Shown one piece after another: positions 26,301 to 41,300 of a stretch of DNA of 64,000 nucleotides. Origin of the DNA: Taenia hydatigena (Eukaryota > Platyhelminthes > Cestoda > Cyclophyllidea > Taeniidae). Below the pieces are notes generated by a model. It ran no database searches and was not told the origin of the DNA. It worked only from the letters and a program-made list of their open reading frames with translations. The position numbers were made by a program, and so were the translations under genes. The stretch lies in contig JADWOT020000009.1 in the NCBI GenBank assembly GCA_036345935.2, forward strand, positions 9,195,381 to 9,259,380, given 5' to 3'. How positions within the stretch are numbered: position 1 is the first letter of the stretch; each line of letters starts with the position of its first letter.

Positions 26301-29300
26301 ACTATCTGACCTCCCTCTCTCCATCTACCAAACTCTATCCGGACAAAAACTCACCTGCTTTCAGGGCTGGTGCGTGCATGTGAAGAAATAGTTTTTGTGA
26401 ATTAATCAGAGGCGCGGTTTGGAAAAGTCTTTTTAAAGAAAAATAATAAAACACTCAAGATCTTTAAGATCAGCCCTTAAAAATGGGCTCAGGGTAAAAT
26501 TGTCAACGGACACTCCATATCCAGGTGTAACAGAAAAGTAGGTTAATGTGGCCAGAAGTGCTGCCTTCAAAAAAAATATCCGTAAGATGGATGGCTGCCA
26601 TCAAGAGGCGATGTGCACAGACCACTAAGGAAAAAGAATGTTAAAAGGAGACGCCCTGACAAAAGTTTATCTGACGGCATTTGTGACGTACAAATTACCT
26701 CCGAAGAAATGCAACCGTATGCCAGGCAGCAATTCAATTCACCTTACCTGCTTGCTGATGAGTTGGCCACTCTGCCAACTTCCATCAACCACAAGTTTCA
26801 AGCCTATGGCTTAGAGAAGGTTGAATTTGCTTCCACTTAAAGAGGAACTGAGTTGTTCACCTCCTCGAACCACAAGTGAACGGCTGATTTAGCCTTCGAA
26901 TGAATCATTCCAGTTTTGAATCAAAACTGGAACACATGAGAGCAGATGACATGACCATCGCTGGTACAGAAAGTGGAACACTTTCGCACTTGAGATGATC
27001 ACGTTCGTGCTAAAAATGTACATTAGCCTCAGCAAGAAGGATGAAGTTCAAAAGGTTCCAAAAGCGGCCTGAAATCGCATCAATCAGGGTGGAAATACAG
27101 GAAACATGGAGACTAAGTGCATAACCAATTTTTAGGGGTAGCACTGGTAAGGGCCGATGAAAATTCGTTCTGAGGGCTGACTTCCTTGCAGGAAACAAAA
27201 CTCGAAGGACTACAAAGAGTTTTTTAACCAAGAAGCCATAAATTCGACCGAGGCAAAACAACTTTTTCGCTCTATATCGGCGGGACAAGTGCGCCGTGTG
27301 CGTTAAGCGATGAAATCGTGCACTAAGATCTTCAAGCGAACCAACCCAATGATGGAAATGACGAGTTTTATCATGGAGAAATTGAGAAGTCGGATTGAAC
27401 TGTTCAGCCCAAGTTTAATCCGGGGTTAGCACTAACGCAAACGCTTTACCCAAACAATGGCGCACTGAGATAACACAGAAACTTGACTGGCTCATGTTTC
27501 CAGGATTACGATTTGGATTGTCTACACCCTGAAGCAAATGATTGCCGCTTTTATGCAGAAGAACAAAATAACAGGACTCAACAAGCACAAGTTTGGGTAG
27601 AGAAAGCGAAAGTCGCAGACTCCGAGATCCGTAAAAATGACGCACCGGAGGGCAACCCACGACTAAATAAACAAATCCCATAGCGGGACAGACCCAAAAG
27701 TAGCAGGTAAGCGTCCGGTTGATGAAAGGAATGGTGGAGTTGCCACTTTTGACAGCCATCCCCATCGATCACTTTGGGCTACCCTTTTCAAACCCCAACT
27801 GACATATTTCAAAGGGCATGCAGATGACCCTATTAGCCCATAAAATGCAACACAGCTTAATGACAGTTTCTTCGAGGCTCTGCCAAAAATCGACGCATTT
27901 TGCTGAATGGCAATTCGTCTTTAACACTGGACCATTATAAACAATTCATGAACGCCTCAGGCTGAAGATGTGTCTGTCATACCAAGTGGGCGTCTACCAA
28001 GGGGGGTGACGCATTGGCGAGACAATTAATGTCATGTCCACACCGCAGTGGGGCGAAGTTGTGTGCATGCGGTCTGAGGCTATGTGACCGAGACCGCGAA
28101 CAAGCAAATCGCTCCCAGTACAGTCATACGACCGGGAGGCTTTTTTCTAGTGAGATCTGTACTGCTAGACCGAGGGATTAGGTGAGTATACGCCAGCAGG
28201 AGAATAAAATAGGATTTATCCACCCAGATCAAAGCGCTATTTTTGATATGAGATCAGGTATAATATTTGAAAGTAGAAACGCCCAAAGTGTTATGTTAAT
28301 TATGAATGAAGGGGCGGAGAATGGAGAATGGATAACTCAAATGACTAATCGCCAAGCTTTGAAAGTTGCCAACAATCGGAGGTATGCGATCGTAGGCCCG
28401 TCTATTCAATCTACGATACACCGCCGAGTCGAGGACCAGTTGAGGAGCCTACCGACCTAATTTCGTTAGGCAGTACTTTTTGGAGAGGAACACTACTGTG
28501 CGAATACTTGTATCACACTGTAACATGCATCCAGGTGAGAAATACTTCACTGGCCTTAAAAGCTTGACCTTCATCTTTTATTCATCAAGTATTGCTTGAG
28601 GAACGCTTTAGGCTTGTGCTGTTTAGGGACCTGGGTGGTGGGATGAGGGTTTAGAAAAAAAAACAACCATAACACGACGGGCAGAGGTGTGCACTATCGT
28701 AGCCAAGATAATCCTGCGGCAAATACGCAGATAATTTGATTTTATTTGCCAAGTCTGCGTTTGTTCAAGCCTAGGATGGGGCGGTAGGTGGGATGACCGA
28801 TATTTTTGTGACAGTCTAAGGGTAGCCAGTAGTTGTCCAATTGCTGGGGCCTCAAAAAACCGGTTAACGCGGCACCTTTTGTCAGCAAGAGAAAGGTATG
28901 GCGGTGAAAAGAGCTATTATGAGGATTTCCTTCCCTTCTTCTTTGGAAGGAGAGTCACACCCTGCTCTCGCCTTCATTGACGGCGATGGCATTTCCGCCA
29001 ATCTACTCACAACTTGGGAAGTAAGTGAACGGCTACGTTTGCAACACCAAAGAGACTGAGAGGAGACATGTAGGACACTTGCGAGACAGGACTGGAGTGC
29101 AAGATCTCATATTTTACTAGCATACTAAAACTTTTATTAGCAATTTGTCTGGTTCGTTATCTCAAGCAGGGTAGAGGTAGATCAAATTATCCAATCGTCA
29201 CGAAGTAGGACGAAAACACAGTTGTGGTGATGTAGAGATGGTCGTCTACTGATAGCGCTCGGTTTGGAGGTGGACGCTAAAACTGCGAAGTAATACCATA

Positions 29301-32300
29301 CCTTAATCAAAAGTGATCAAAACAAATAGTTACTATGCTGCAATTGGTTTCTGGAATCCACGTCCTTAAAAAGCGCAGTTTGAAGAACTACGACACTCGT
29401 TTCATTTCTCAAAACGTAAAGGTGAATTGCAACCGTCAAGAATGCCTAGCACCTCAGAGAGTACGATGCTCTTCAGGAGGAGGTATTAGAAAGGGAACTA
29501 TTGAGGCTTCCTAAAAGAGCAAATAAGATCTGACAACCGAAGTTGTACGTGGAGGCCAGGCACTTGGACAATTCGAGAGCGATGCATTTTTTGAATGTGG
29601 CCAGTTAAGAGACTTCAACATCCTCCTCATCAGCTGGCGCAAAAACAGCCGAAACTTTAAAGCAAATCCAAAAGCCGCACCGACCCCAGGGGAGTTGTTG
29701 AACATCCCTACTACTCTATTGGCATTGTCAATAACAAACATTGTTCTTGTATTTAGCTGCCCAGATGGAGAGAGTCTTGCGTTCATGCTAGTGCAGATTT
29801 AAAGGTATGGTAACAAGTCTCACATGAATGTTAAGATCCCAAGCCCCTCCTTCATCTACATTGAGAATGAAAAATCCGCAGCTAGAAGATAAAAACCGTC
29901 ACTTCGACAGTGTTGGCGGACCATAAACGTAAAAGTTGCGGTCTCTTTGGTTGTACAAACTTCAGTACACCAAAATAAATTGCACGGCGAGTGAACGGAG
30001 CGTGTTGGTCGAATCACATTCTCTGCTTTGGGCAGGTTATTGCTCAAACATCACGAGGTGAGTCACTGCATCGGTGAGGACGGGATAGATAGTAAAAGGA
30101 GCTAGAGAGGAAGAGGCAGCATGTTCAGTAAGTACTACCACCTACAGAAAGGAAAGGCAATGCGAGAGAGCATCGGAGAAATTGACTACACCAGATGCAT
30201 GGGTAATCCCAGCATTCCTTGAAGAGGCTTAAGTCGTGAGAAAACATGAATTTACGTGACTTATCCTTTTGCAGCGATGGCACTGCCTCATCACAAACAA
30301 GCATCAAGACAGCTTAGAATGGATGTAACGGCAGTTGGGTGTCTACGATGTTATCCCTGACAAAATTTCTAGGTCATTTCGTGCTGACCTCGATCGGTGA
30401 TGATTAACTGGAAAGGAGGAGGCAACATAGGACTGTTCAGTCAGATCGGAGGCTGGTAAATGAAGGGGAATTTGTCAGGATATCGACCAACAGGTTTGGC
30501 AGATGCAGTCATCAATGAAGTGCCAGTTCAAAAAGACGAGGGCACGCAAAGAATGCAACGAATTAGACTGCGCCAATTAACACAAAACACAGTCAATTTC
30601 CTGAAGTAAATAAATCGGTGAAAGTAGCACAATGTAAAGACGCGTAATCAGAATGTACAAATCCGTTCCCCCTTTTGCCGGTTTAACTCTTACTGCAATC
30701 GCGTCTGCAAAATGACTTCAATAGTTTCGAGGCAACAAACGCTGTTCTAATTGAAAAACTATTCTTCAAGCAAGCGGTAGCTACCTTAATCCTCTTCAAT
30801 CTTTCAAGAGGAAAGAAATTTAGAATTTTAAGTGGAATGCGTGACTTTGAATTGTAATAGTCTCCGACTCTCGATACCTGAACTGCTGCACATTGTGAAT
30901 TACCTTTTAAGAAAACATGGTTGACCTTATTCAGCTGATTCTGCTTGCTTACACTGAAATTATGGTCCACATTACTATCTGAAAATACACACTATGCCCC
31001 TTGATTGGCATAAGAGCTCCAACAACTGCTCTAAATCGACCGCAATATAAACAGTTGTAGAATTGAAGCACACAGCACTCACCAGTGACCATGCGATCAA
31101 GTTCGTCCATTTCGATGGAGAAGGGGTCCTCCACACCTGTTGAGCCGCCACGGGGTCGGGAGTTGGAGGAGGAAGTGGAGAAGGACGGTCGATTGGGCGA
31201 ACCCGGCACCGAGTAGAGGCCCCCGTTCGTCGCCTTCTGCTCGGGCTGAACGTGCGGTGCAGACGCGATGGAGAGATTGTCCCCTTCATCTATGGGTTGC
31301 CATGTCACTACGTCCGCGTCAACGTCAGGCGTGTTCGAAGCCATATTCGTGGACATGGAGAACTTGCGTTGAGCGGCATGTGTTAGCTTATTCAGGTTAG
31401 TGTACACAGGCGGAGGGAGTGACTGATCCGGGTAGAGCATTGCCTGTGGATCGCCTCCGCGTGAGAGGGCTGAATGAATGGATGTTTTGAGTGCGAATGG
31501 AACTGCATCACCAAAACCATTCCAACCTAGTTTATAAAGTCAAGCGCAACTGTGAGTCACTCATCCCATTTGTGCGTCGATAATACGTATTCTGCCCGAG
31601 TACTATGTCTTCTTTCATCTTCAAGGAGGCTTCGGGGGTGCTACATTGTTACAAGCGGAAGGCAAACCCCATACTAAAGGGCAACTAGCCCAATTTCCAT
31701 TACTGACAGAGGGAGGACATATGCTAAGGATAGGGAAATCTGTGACGTCTACCTTTCGAAACCACCCCAGTCCTGTGTAGTGAAGGAAAGCAGCGCATGA
31801 AGGCGCCCCAGCATGGATGAATGTCAATGAGGCAGTGCCAGTAAATCATCTCGTGGTGACACAAAAATTATGGATTTGGGAGTAATATTTTGATGGAGGA
31901 TACTATTGTGTTATCCACCGAAGAGCCATGAGCCGCGATAAGTAAAGAGCCTCCACGGGAAAGTGTAATCATCCATCACTGAAATTGAAGCAAACATTAT
32001 AATTGCCCCAAGACACGATGCCTATGGGATACAAAAACGTCTAATTTACATTTTGAAAGTCAAATTCACTTGCCTAGATGCAAATGCGACAAAAAGGCAA
32101 ATCATGGAGCCTTGCTAGTACGTTAAAGGCAGATCCTACAGCCGAAGGAGATGGTGCGGGTAGCATCAAACAGCAGCGTTTTTATGCGTGTTTGTGATTC
32201 TATCTCAGAAGTCATTTGGCTGCAATACTCCTTCCAGTAGCAATGGGGACTTACTTCAATCCTATCATAGTACATTGCAAAAAAATCACTCAATTCAACC

Positions 32301-35300
32301 GGACAATACGAAGGAGACTGCTAGATTCATCCAGAGCTCTATGAGACAGAGATTTGCTGCTGGTGGATCGTTGCTTTTCAGTAGGTGGTTATACACGCAT
32401 CAATCACGCACCTGTGCACACACAAGTTAAGTCAGAAGACGATGAAGTGAATCGCTGTGCGGGAAACTCGACAATTATGCATAAATTTAGAATTGCGAAA
32501 ATTCTAACAGAGAGAAAGGCTTTAAAAAAATCAAGAAAACGTGATTCTGCGACTCAGCAACACTCCAAATGCAAAAAAAATCCTGTAAAAAACATCGAGT
32601 ACGGTTTGCCCACATTAAGCTTTCCAGCGATGCTATTGCTGAAGCAATTGGAACTATCTTCGGGAATATGGCTGTGATTTTAATAATTTCATTGTTAGTT
32701 CAACTTTTCGCTTCGGTTACGAAGGTTCTGCCTTTATATTTTACCTGGGACCATGCCAGTGCTCCCCTCGTCCTTCTCTGCCTCAGCAATGCATATTCTA
32801 CCCAAGCATTATATCTTCTTTCAAATTCAGGGAAGGCTCGAAGCACTACATTGGTGGTGACGGAAAGCAAAATTGATTCTAAAGAATAACTACCCTAATT
32901 TTGAGTCCTGATTGCTAAATCTTGACGTGACGGAAAGGAGCGCTTATGCTGTAGACGGAGGAATCATCGACAATTCCCAACAAAAGAGTTGAAAATGACG
33001 GCTATTTTCGCCAACTACCTCGGTCCCATGCTATTAGAAACTAGAGCGATGACAGCTTTAAACCATCCGGAAAAGCAGGTTACGGAGTTGTCAGCGGCGC
33101 TTGCATAAAGATGCCATTTAAGTGAACAAACGATGCCTCCTCCACCTCTGCACTAGTTTGACATATCGGATAGATACGGGTGGACAGCGCTATGGTGGAA
33201 AAAGTCGCAAGGAGGAATGAGCATGAAACTTTATCCCTACTAAATCATTTTAAACACTGTCCCTGACTAAATGACTGCTTTTAGGTTAGTCTTCTCACGA
33301 CCGGTAGTGGACATACGTGGTGGTCATCGTATTCTTCCGTCCACGAGTCCTGGTTACAAACAGAACGCACCTTCACACCAAGAGAAGGGGTCAAGAGGAC
33401 ATTAAGATTGACGTGGTCGGTTCGAGGACTTCTTGCCCTACAGCATCGACCACGTTGTGATGGCAGATTTGGAAGACTGACTAAGGGGAGTGCTGGAGAG
33501 TACTCTCCAAAGAGGGTAGGAACTATGTAACACGTTAGATGCTTATTTAACTCTCGGTTTTGGTTGTGTATGTACCTAAGGCTCGGTTTGTGTGCTTGCG
33601 CTGGGAGACATGGCCACCGCACCGTGCCAGGAATCTCGATAACACGCCTTCTGCCCTAGCAATATGGCTCCTTTCGTCTAGAGGGAAGCCTTGACGCAAT
33701 GCAGGAATAAGCTACTTTAGATCATGATAAATTATGATTGCCCATCGCTAAAGCTAATTTGGATAGCTTTCCTGTAAATAGTCTTGTGCAGTATTCATCT
33801 TCCATAGGATTTCGAGGCACCTCATTCATTTATCGGTGAGAGGGAAATGCCCTACACGATCACAAATTAGCGGCGAATAAAGGAACAGAGACCAAGTAGA
33901 CGTGAAAAAGGGCGCCTCCATCGGGACCAAACTAATAGTAAATCAAGGCATAAATGTTGGCATATGGCCCACGGAGCGTGCGACAATTTGCCACGTAGTT
34001 GACACATTCTAGATCACTAATAGCATAAAAAAACTAGATTCGAGCCAAGGAATGACAGTGTAGCAGCTAAAGGGAATAACACCTTTTCCGTGGAAACGGA
34101 AGTCAAAATAGCACGAGTGGGTTAGGTATCCGCTAATTTAAATGAAGGTCTTTATTAGAGAAAGTTAGTTGACTGTATTTCCCGAAATATCATCCCGAAC
34201 GGCCTCAGACGGTGTGGCTGGGAGGTAGGGAGTGATCTCTTTAGCTTCCACACTAATCCAAAACGCATTATTGTGTCTAGACATAGGTTAATATTAATGT
34301 GCGTTAGATTGAGATATGGTTGAATCAAACCACACATGGAAAGGGTAAACATGAGCCGATGGTGATAAAAATAGGCATTACAAGCAGGATAGCTTCGAGA
34401 ACCCAAATTTGGTGTTTTACTTTGCTATTTTAAATACGAAATTTGTATCTATAAGCGAGAAGAATGAAAGAATGACACAAATTACCAAATTCTACTTTAT
34501 GAAAGGTGTGGGTGGATAGATGGTGGAGACGTCCTTGAGAGATTTAAAAAAAAGGTCCATGCAGGTGAAGTTTAAGGTAATTTATACCCCATTTGGAAGA
34601 ATTCCCGACCCAAATTTATGCCGTTCTCTTCGCTCTATCGACACACGATGACTCACAACAGAAGCAATCCTCAATCCAACTTCTTGCTTCAATAAAAAAC
34701 CTCTTTAGGTACCTCATGCAAGTAATTCAAATGCGGTCGGTAGTAATGCACAACGGTGCTGAGATTCTCCCCAGGTGGCTTGCAGGCCTCACAGCCCTCT
34801 ATTGGTTCCAAAATGTCGCAATCTCCTCCCCTTCAACATGCTATGCATGAATAACATTAAGACAAACCAAGATGCCTACAAAAGTGTTCCCTCACTTTCA
34901 CTTTTAGTACCCTCATGGAGTGGGATATCCCGTATTCAACCAGTAAGATGACAGGCTAAGCGCGAGAATCACATTTGAGCTCAAGATAAGCTTTCAGATG
35001 AATCGCTACAACGCGAGCGAACCAGTAGGAGCAGCTAAAGACATCATGAAAATACACAAATTACTTCTGCGAAAATATGCGTTCAAATAGCCGGTAAGTG
35101 GAGTAGACCAATTTCACCAACTACAAACAAGCACTGGACGCATTCGCGCAACGCATGGATGACTACGCGATAGGTTAAGGCCAGTACACCGCCAGAGGCA
35201 GAAAATTGGAAGGAAATGAGACAAATTAGATTGAGGCTCTCACTTTTAGGGAGACGCTTGCACCCGTCGTGCCTTCATAACTGGATTTGCTCTTGAGAGA

Positions 35301-38300
35301 ACCGAACGTTCTTTCACAAAGTTGGAGGATTGTTCAAACATGAGGTCCAATAGATGCAATGAAGTGCGAGAAACGTGCCTCTAAAATTAGTCTAACTCTT
35401 CTGGAGCACCTTGACGCAAGTCCGTCGATACCATACACGTTCGCTTAGACATCCTAACCGGTAATTTTGACTTTGACGTTGAAAAAAAAACATTTTAAGC
35501 AATCGAAATCTACAAGACCACAATAAACCCATTACAAAAAAATGAAGTCAACAATATAAATTTCGAGCATTCACATATGGGACGAAGTTCGCCGCTTCGT
35601 GGTCAAGTGTCGCCCAATACGGGGACGAAGAACAGATCAGAATCCGGAAGCTGATTCCTATTGGAAAATAAGTTCTCACAGTGAAGTCGTAAAAGTCGCT
35701 ACTTTTTAGGAAAATGATCTATCCCATAAAAGTACCAAAAGAATGGAGATGCAAAATGGGAAACGCTCGGGATATTCCTGAGCCTTAGAACAGGAGACTC
35801 GTTTTCATGGACTAGTAAAAGCTATTAACCATGAATTTACCGGCAGCTGGGCGAAACTAGTACTGGTGAGCATAAACAACGTCAGCACCATCCATAACAC
35901 AAGGAGTTTAGATCGTTCAAGTAACCATTTTTCAGCAGCTGGTATTTGCTTGTAAATTATGAATTCGGAGAAGCCAGGAGGAAATCGTTACCTCATCCAA
36001 CTGCCCCATGGGAAGGCGTGTTTGCGTTTATTGAGTTGAAACACTTCATGCGAAAAGTGACGAACCGAGAACGATTACAAGCAGCGACACCGAACTCGTC
36101 TTTTACTAGAACACACGTTGCAGACTCACATCGATGCTCGCGAGTAAGAGCATTGGAGAGAGCCGGTAGATTCAGTTCGTCACTGCCGTTGAGAGCGTTT
36201 CTGCCCCCACAATTTGAGGGTCGGTGCTCATCGGAGAGTACACCATCATCCGAGGTCTCATCATCCAGCGTGCCTGATGCTGTTTCTTCCTCCTCGTCTG
36301 CCTCCTCGTTCTCAGTCAGTCCAGTAATGTTGCTGACTTTCATATCATTTGTTCCCTCACCCGATGACAGAAGCGTATCGTTAAGTTGTTGCAATGTACA
36401 CGTGGAGTGTCGATGATTCGGACTCGGGTCAGATGGTGTGACAGCGGAGGAGGTGTAGAAACTGGAAGCGTCCTTTGCACTTGAAGTTGTGGTCTGTGGA
36501 CGCTGACGGGCAGGTATGGACGTTGTGCAGGCTCCATTGGTGGTCGGACGGCGAAGAATCACCTCCTCGCCACCGCAGGAGGTGACTATACGTTGAGATC
36601 TCACGTTGATCGTTGGCCGACCCACAGAGGCTGAACGTGGTCCAATGTCGTTCTGCTTTGGTTCAGCATGGAAAAAGAGGGTCGTTTCATTCTTTATTTA
36701 GCGTTCAACTACAAATGATGGGAACTAGTTTATCTGGAAGTCCAACAACGCATATTGCCTTTTGAGGATGGTGCCATTCTTTCATTTGTGCACAGGTAAA
36801 AGAAAAAACAGGATGTTTCATCATTATTTCACACAAAATGCCAGTATTTTTTATTCAAGACCCTCGCCAATAAGATGGTTGTTATGCACGAAGTAGTACA
36901 AGAAAACAAGTCCCTCTGAAAGCACCCCACACACATGAATGTTAATAAATGTTGTGTTTATTTATGCACCCAGCTAGAAGAAATTAGCGTTAAAAAACGA
37001 AGACTATTGAGTCACAAACAATTTTGACTACGCCCTTCCATAAAGCACGACTTGAGTTCCTGCTGTCATAAAATCAGGCAATATGAGCCCGAAATTAGAC
37101 CAATTAGAACTCCCATAACCCTCTACACCTCGCTATCACAAGCAGACAAGTCTACAACATGGTTGTTTTGAAGATTTTCTCACGCCAATCATCTTCACTT
37201 TCCTGTAGGCGCAACAGTGACGGCAATGGGAGGTGCACGCATGAAGGACAAAAGAACCTTTGGTTCCCAATAAAACAACACGAAACAGTCATCCTGTTGA
37301 CCTTTGAATGGGATAACATAAAACACCTTCGACACTGTATAATCAGTGGGAGGGAGAAGCAGGAGCATCGCAAGGCTTGAATGGAAAACGCAATCCTCGT
37401 CCCCAACATTCAGTGGGTGACTCACTTGCCATCCTCATAATTAGTTACGGTATGAGAGGTAATTAAAGAAGCACCTAGGGTGCTATGCTGCCTCGTCTTG
37501 AATAATCAGTTAAAAGCAAAGGCTTCCGAGCTTGTGCTAACAGAAATGGTCTCCTTGTACAGAGCTGGACTGAGACTTGGCTTCCTGGAGCTCACAGAAT
37601 GATCTCCCATGTCGCCATAGAAGAGTTTCCAAAATTTACTTTGGAAATTAAACTGCTTGCAAGTTGAGAAGCCATTGATAATGGATTAGGAAGAGGAAAT
37701 TTCGTTCTACCCCTCATAGGCCAATCAACGACATGCCATGAGCGTCTTATCACTCCAGTTCATCAAGCTCAAACTACCAAGCACAATTTTTGGATCTGGA
37801 AAATAAAACCTTAAATCAGGCAGGTAAAACCATCAACTTGGCCATAACTACGCCCAGGCCAGGGAATTTGGTGTTAAAATATTCTTTAGTTATTCCTTTT
37901 CTGATTGGCTCGAACGTCACCTCCCCACCGCGTCAGATTGCTTCAATATTTTGGTCGAGTAATCAGAAGCATGATTCCCTTCACTAAATCAAAGACCAGA
38001 TCTTTTTTGCCAGATCGCGTCGCTATCGGCGCAGATAGCAATATATCAAAGCATCACTAAATTCGAGGTAATCAGATCTATTTCTGACAGACTTACTTTG
38101 AAAACAGGCGGGCGCCCGCACACCACCACTGTTGTTCGCACCAACAAAGTAGATTGACCCGGATTTGCAAATGAGGGGATTGTTATCATTATGCAGATCA
38201 AAGGATTTGAAAGTAATCCATTTATAAAATCTACCGTCATTCGACTCGAAGGCAATAGCCCTGGCGACAGTCTTAACAATGAGATGGTTTCTTGTTAATT

Positions 38301-41300
38301 AATGCCAGCATGAGACTTGTGTTAGTTTATGGAAAGGCAAGTTAAACTGATTTATCAAAAGCCGTGCATCCTTCACCGCCTAAATGCTATCCAACGTTGG
38401 AAAATCTTGGCAGAATCCCATATAGCCACTTTCAACGCACTTTAGTAAGATTTATTGCTTGCGGTTGTGGCCGAGGAAACATTTGTTTGCTCTCACAAAG
38501 CTACACTTAATAACGCCTTAAAGACGAAGTAAATTTTCCTCATCTCGAGTGGCATAGAAATGGAAACGGGTCCAATGCTAGGGTAGGGGATTGAGGTAAA
38601 GTGTCTTCAAAACCCCAAGGATTTTCATCGCCACAGTGGAATATTTGGTGAAACAGACAGAGTAGGATCTAAAAATATCAAGCATGTCACAAAAGAAGGA
38701 GAGTCTTTTACGGCTCGAATAAGCAGCGCACGGCGCATCATAAAACGACACATTCAATTCTGCATATTTGATTTAGGCAATTAAGACTAATTTAACTTTT
38801 TTTTCCAACTCATTAATGCTCTGAGAGAAGTGACTGAAAGGAGCCTTGGAAATGAAGTTACACTACTGTCAATACCTTATCTGAAGGTAACATTTTTGGC
38901 CCAAACTTGGCAAACTCACGCCCAATTTCTGCATCAGGAGTGAGAATAGGAAACTCAGCTTCTGTTTTTCAAGAGTCGGGTTATTCAGCTCTTGGCAACG
39001 CCTTCCCAAGAAGACAATGCAATTTGGCCCGCTGTGAAGCAAGCATCGCCTTCGCCACAGTACCTCCTGTCACTGGGGTGATATTCCTAGGTCAATTGCA
39101 TGTTTACGAATAGCGTAACAGAACGAAATGCGCTAAAATTTTGGTAGAAATACCACTGATTAACGAAAAAATTTACTAAGTTAATGACTTTTTTCGACTC
39201 CTATCAGCTGAACATGTGTTCCCCGGAAACCAAACCAACGGAAAGCACCGGATGTTTATGAGGCATCAGAGTGCTTTCTGCGTTTTTAACAGAGCCATAG
39301 TGGTTATAGTGATATCTGTCTCGGTGCCATTTACGGAGAAAAATTGTTTTCGCAAAGCAAGTCAACTTGAGATGACTGAGTGGTGAATACACCATCCACA
39401 AGTCGTGAAAGCGCAATGAAAATGCAACCGCCTAGGAGAAAGGACTTGGGCTCGTCAAAAAAAGTCGTAAGTAAAATAAGCATGAATTAGCATATGCCGT
39501 AGATTTTGAAATTAAGACTGCGCGACACTGGCCGAAATACCAAAAAAATGGAAGCCAGTTTGTGCAAGCCAAGGTGAAGCTTGAGAGCAATACGAAAGGC
39601 GCCTCTGAACGGCTACTTGCAGATCGTTTAACTCATCGTTTCCGCGCCTTAAAAAAACTACAGATCAGGTAAAACACGCACGCAAAAATTTATCTTAACC
39701 ATCGAATATTCCAAAAAATTCGGCGAGTTCGGCAAGTGAAAACCAGAAACACCTTGATACCTTTGATAAACACATCTTTCATGTAAACTACAATGCTGCT
39801 ATTGTACTACAACACACTTTTTTTCCAAACAAGTGCTTGAATAAATTTCTCTCTTGTTTTTGTTTTTCCGAACTTCCTCCAAGTAAGGAGTGAAAATTGT
39901 AGAAGAAAGAACCGATTTTCTTGGTCCTTGAGGCAAGAGGATGCAGTCACTTAAACCACGCCTTCAGTTTGACATCCAAAAGGGCTCAGAGGGAAGAAAT
40001 TGGTGCAATTCTTGCAGAGAAGCCTTATTCAGACTGAAAAAAACGTACTCACAAGCTTTTGGAGTGCCAGTCCTTGGGGTCGTGCGCAAATTAACATGAA
40101 AGAAGAATGATATCAGGGTAAAAGGGAAACAAGCTATTAGTGAGAAACTCGCCTACACTGGCTTAGGATAAAGAATGATAATCTTAGGCAAAGATACCAA
40201 GTTGCAAGTTGCAAAATCACTCATTTCCAAGTAGGGATGGATAAGGCCTGTGTCATGCCTCTCTTTTCAACCACCAAGTTTGTTCGACTCAATTTTTCCC
40301 AAAAAGTTGCCAAACCAAGCGGACTAGTAGAGCAAACATTCCAGACCTTGCGACCCCAAGACGAAATCCTCATTTGATTTTGGGGTACTTTTTTAGGAAA
40401 AAAAGCTCTCCTGTTTTTGCAGGCATGCGATACCATATGTGCATTGCGACTCGGCCGGCAATATTCCGTTCACCTCTCATTCATTGTTAAACCAAAGGCA
40501 CAGTTTGTTATTCCACTAGCTTGACAACGACATAACAAGAAGGAGATCGCTTAGTGCGGAAAGGCTGACAAGACAAGCGCAAAGTTGCATTTTCGTAGAC
40601 ACACAGGTTGCGCATAGCGGCATGACAACCGTACTACAGGATGCCATGTGCCGCCTATTACTGTCTCCAAGACGTCACTGTGCCAGGTAAAAGTACGTTC
40701 CAATGCCTACTTATTTGGAGTTAAGAGTGAGGGTAGCAAAAATACACACAGATATTCCGTGAGCGGCATGAGGGAGAGACAACACAGCCTGTCAATGCTG
40801 CTCCTGTTTCAAGGTAAGCGGATCAGGAGACAGTCCAGCTCTCAATTAGTAGATGGAGGTCTCAATTGGATTAACATCCTGTTTTTTGTAGTGAACTGCA
40901 GGGTCTTTAACCGGCTAGAGCTAATCAAATTACTAATTCCCGCGTCTTCACACCTACTCAAGCACTAAAATCACAACACCGCATCAAAGTGGAAGCAAAT
41001 GCTGCCGTCAATTGAAGAAGTGAGAAAAGCATGGCAGCTGAATTAATCGTGCCTTTTAAAGGCATTTAAGAAGACGTATTCACGAGAGTGAAACCTGTTG
41101 GCAGTTTACCTGCCCTCAGCGTAGGAAAAGTTCTTGGTTTGAATGCTTTCCCCAGTTTTTGCACCAGGACCAAGACCCATTATCAATTGGGCTTTCTCTC
41201 ACTATACAAGCTTGTTACTCATAGATTAAAGAGGTGTGTAAACCTGGCAGGATGATTTAGCAATAGATTGGTTAATTCCTCTGCGACGACAAGCACCTCG

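Noticed and set aside
28182..28460. 92-codon + strand frame
   Set aside because: No domain, no splice partners and no repeat relationship; probably a chance frame in an intron.
29511..29786. 91-codon - strand frame in an MTSS1 intron
   Set aside because: A stretch in another frame looked faintly protein-like, but it does not fit the MTSS1 phases and shows no domain. I cannot separate it from a decayed repeat.
35946..36416. 156-codon + strand frame
   Set aside because: Antisense shadow of MTSS1 exon 6 (36130-36652).
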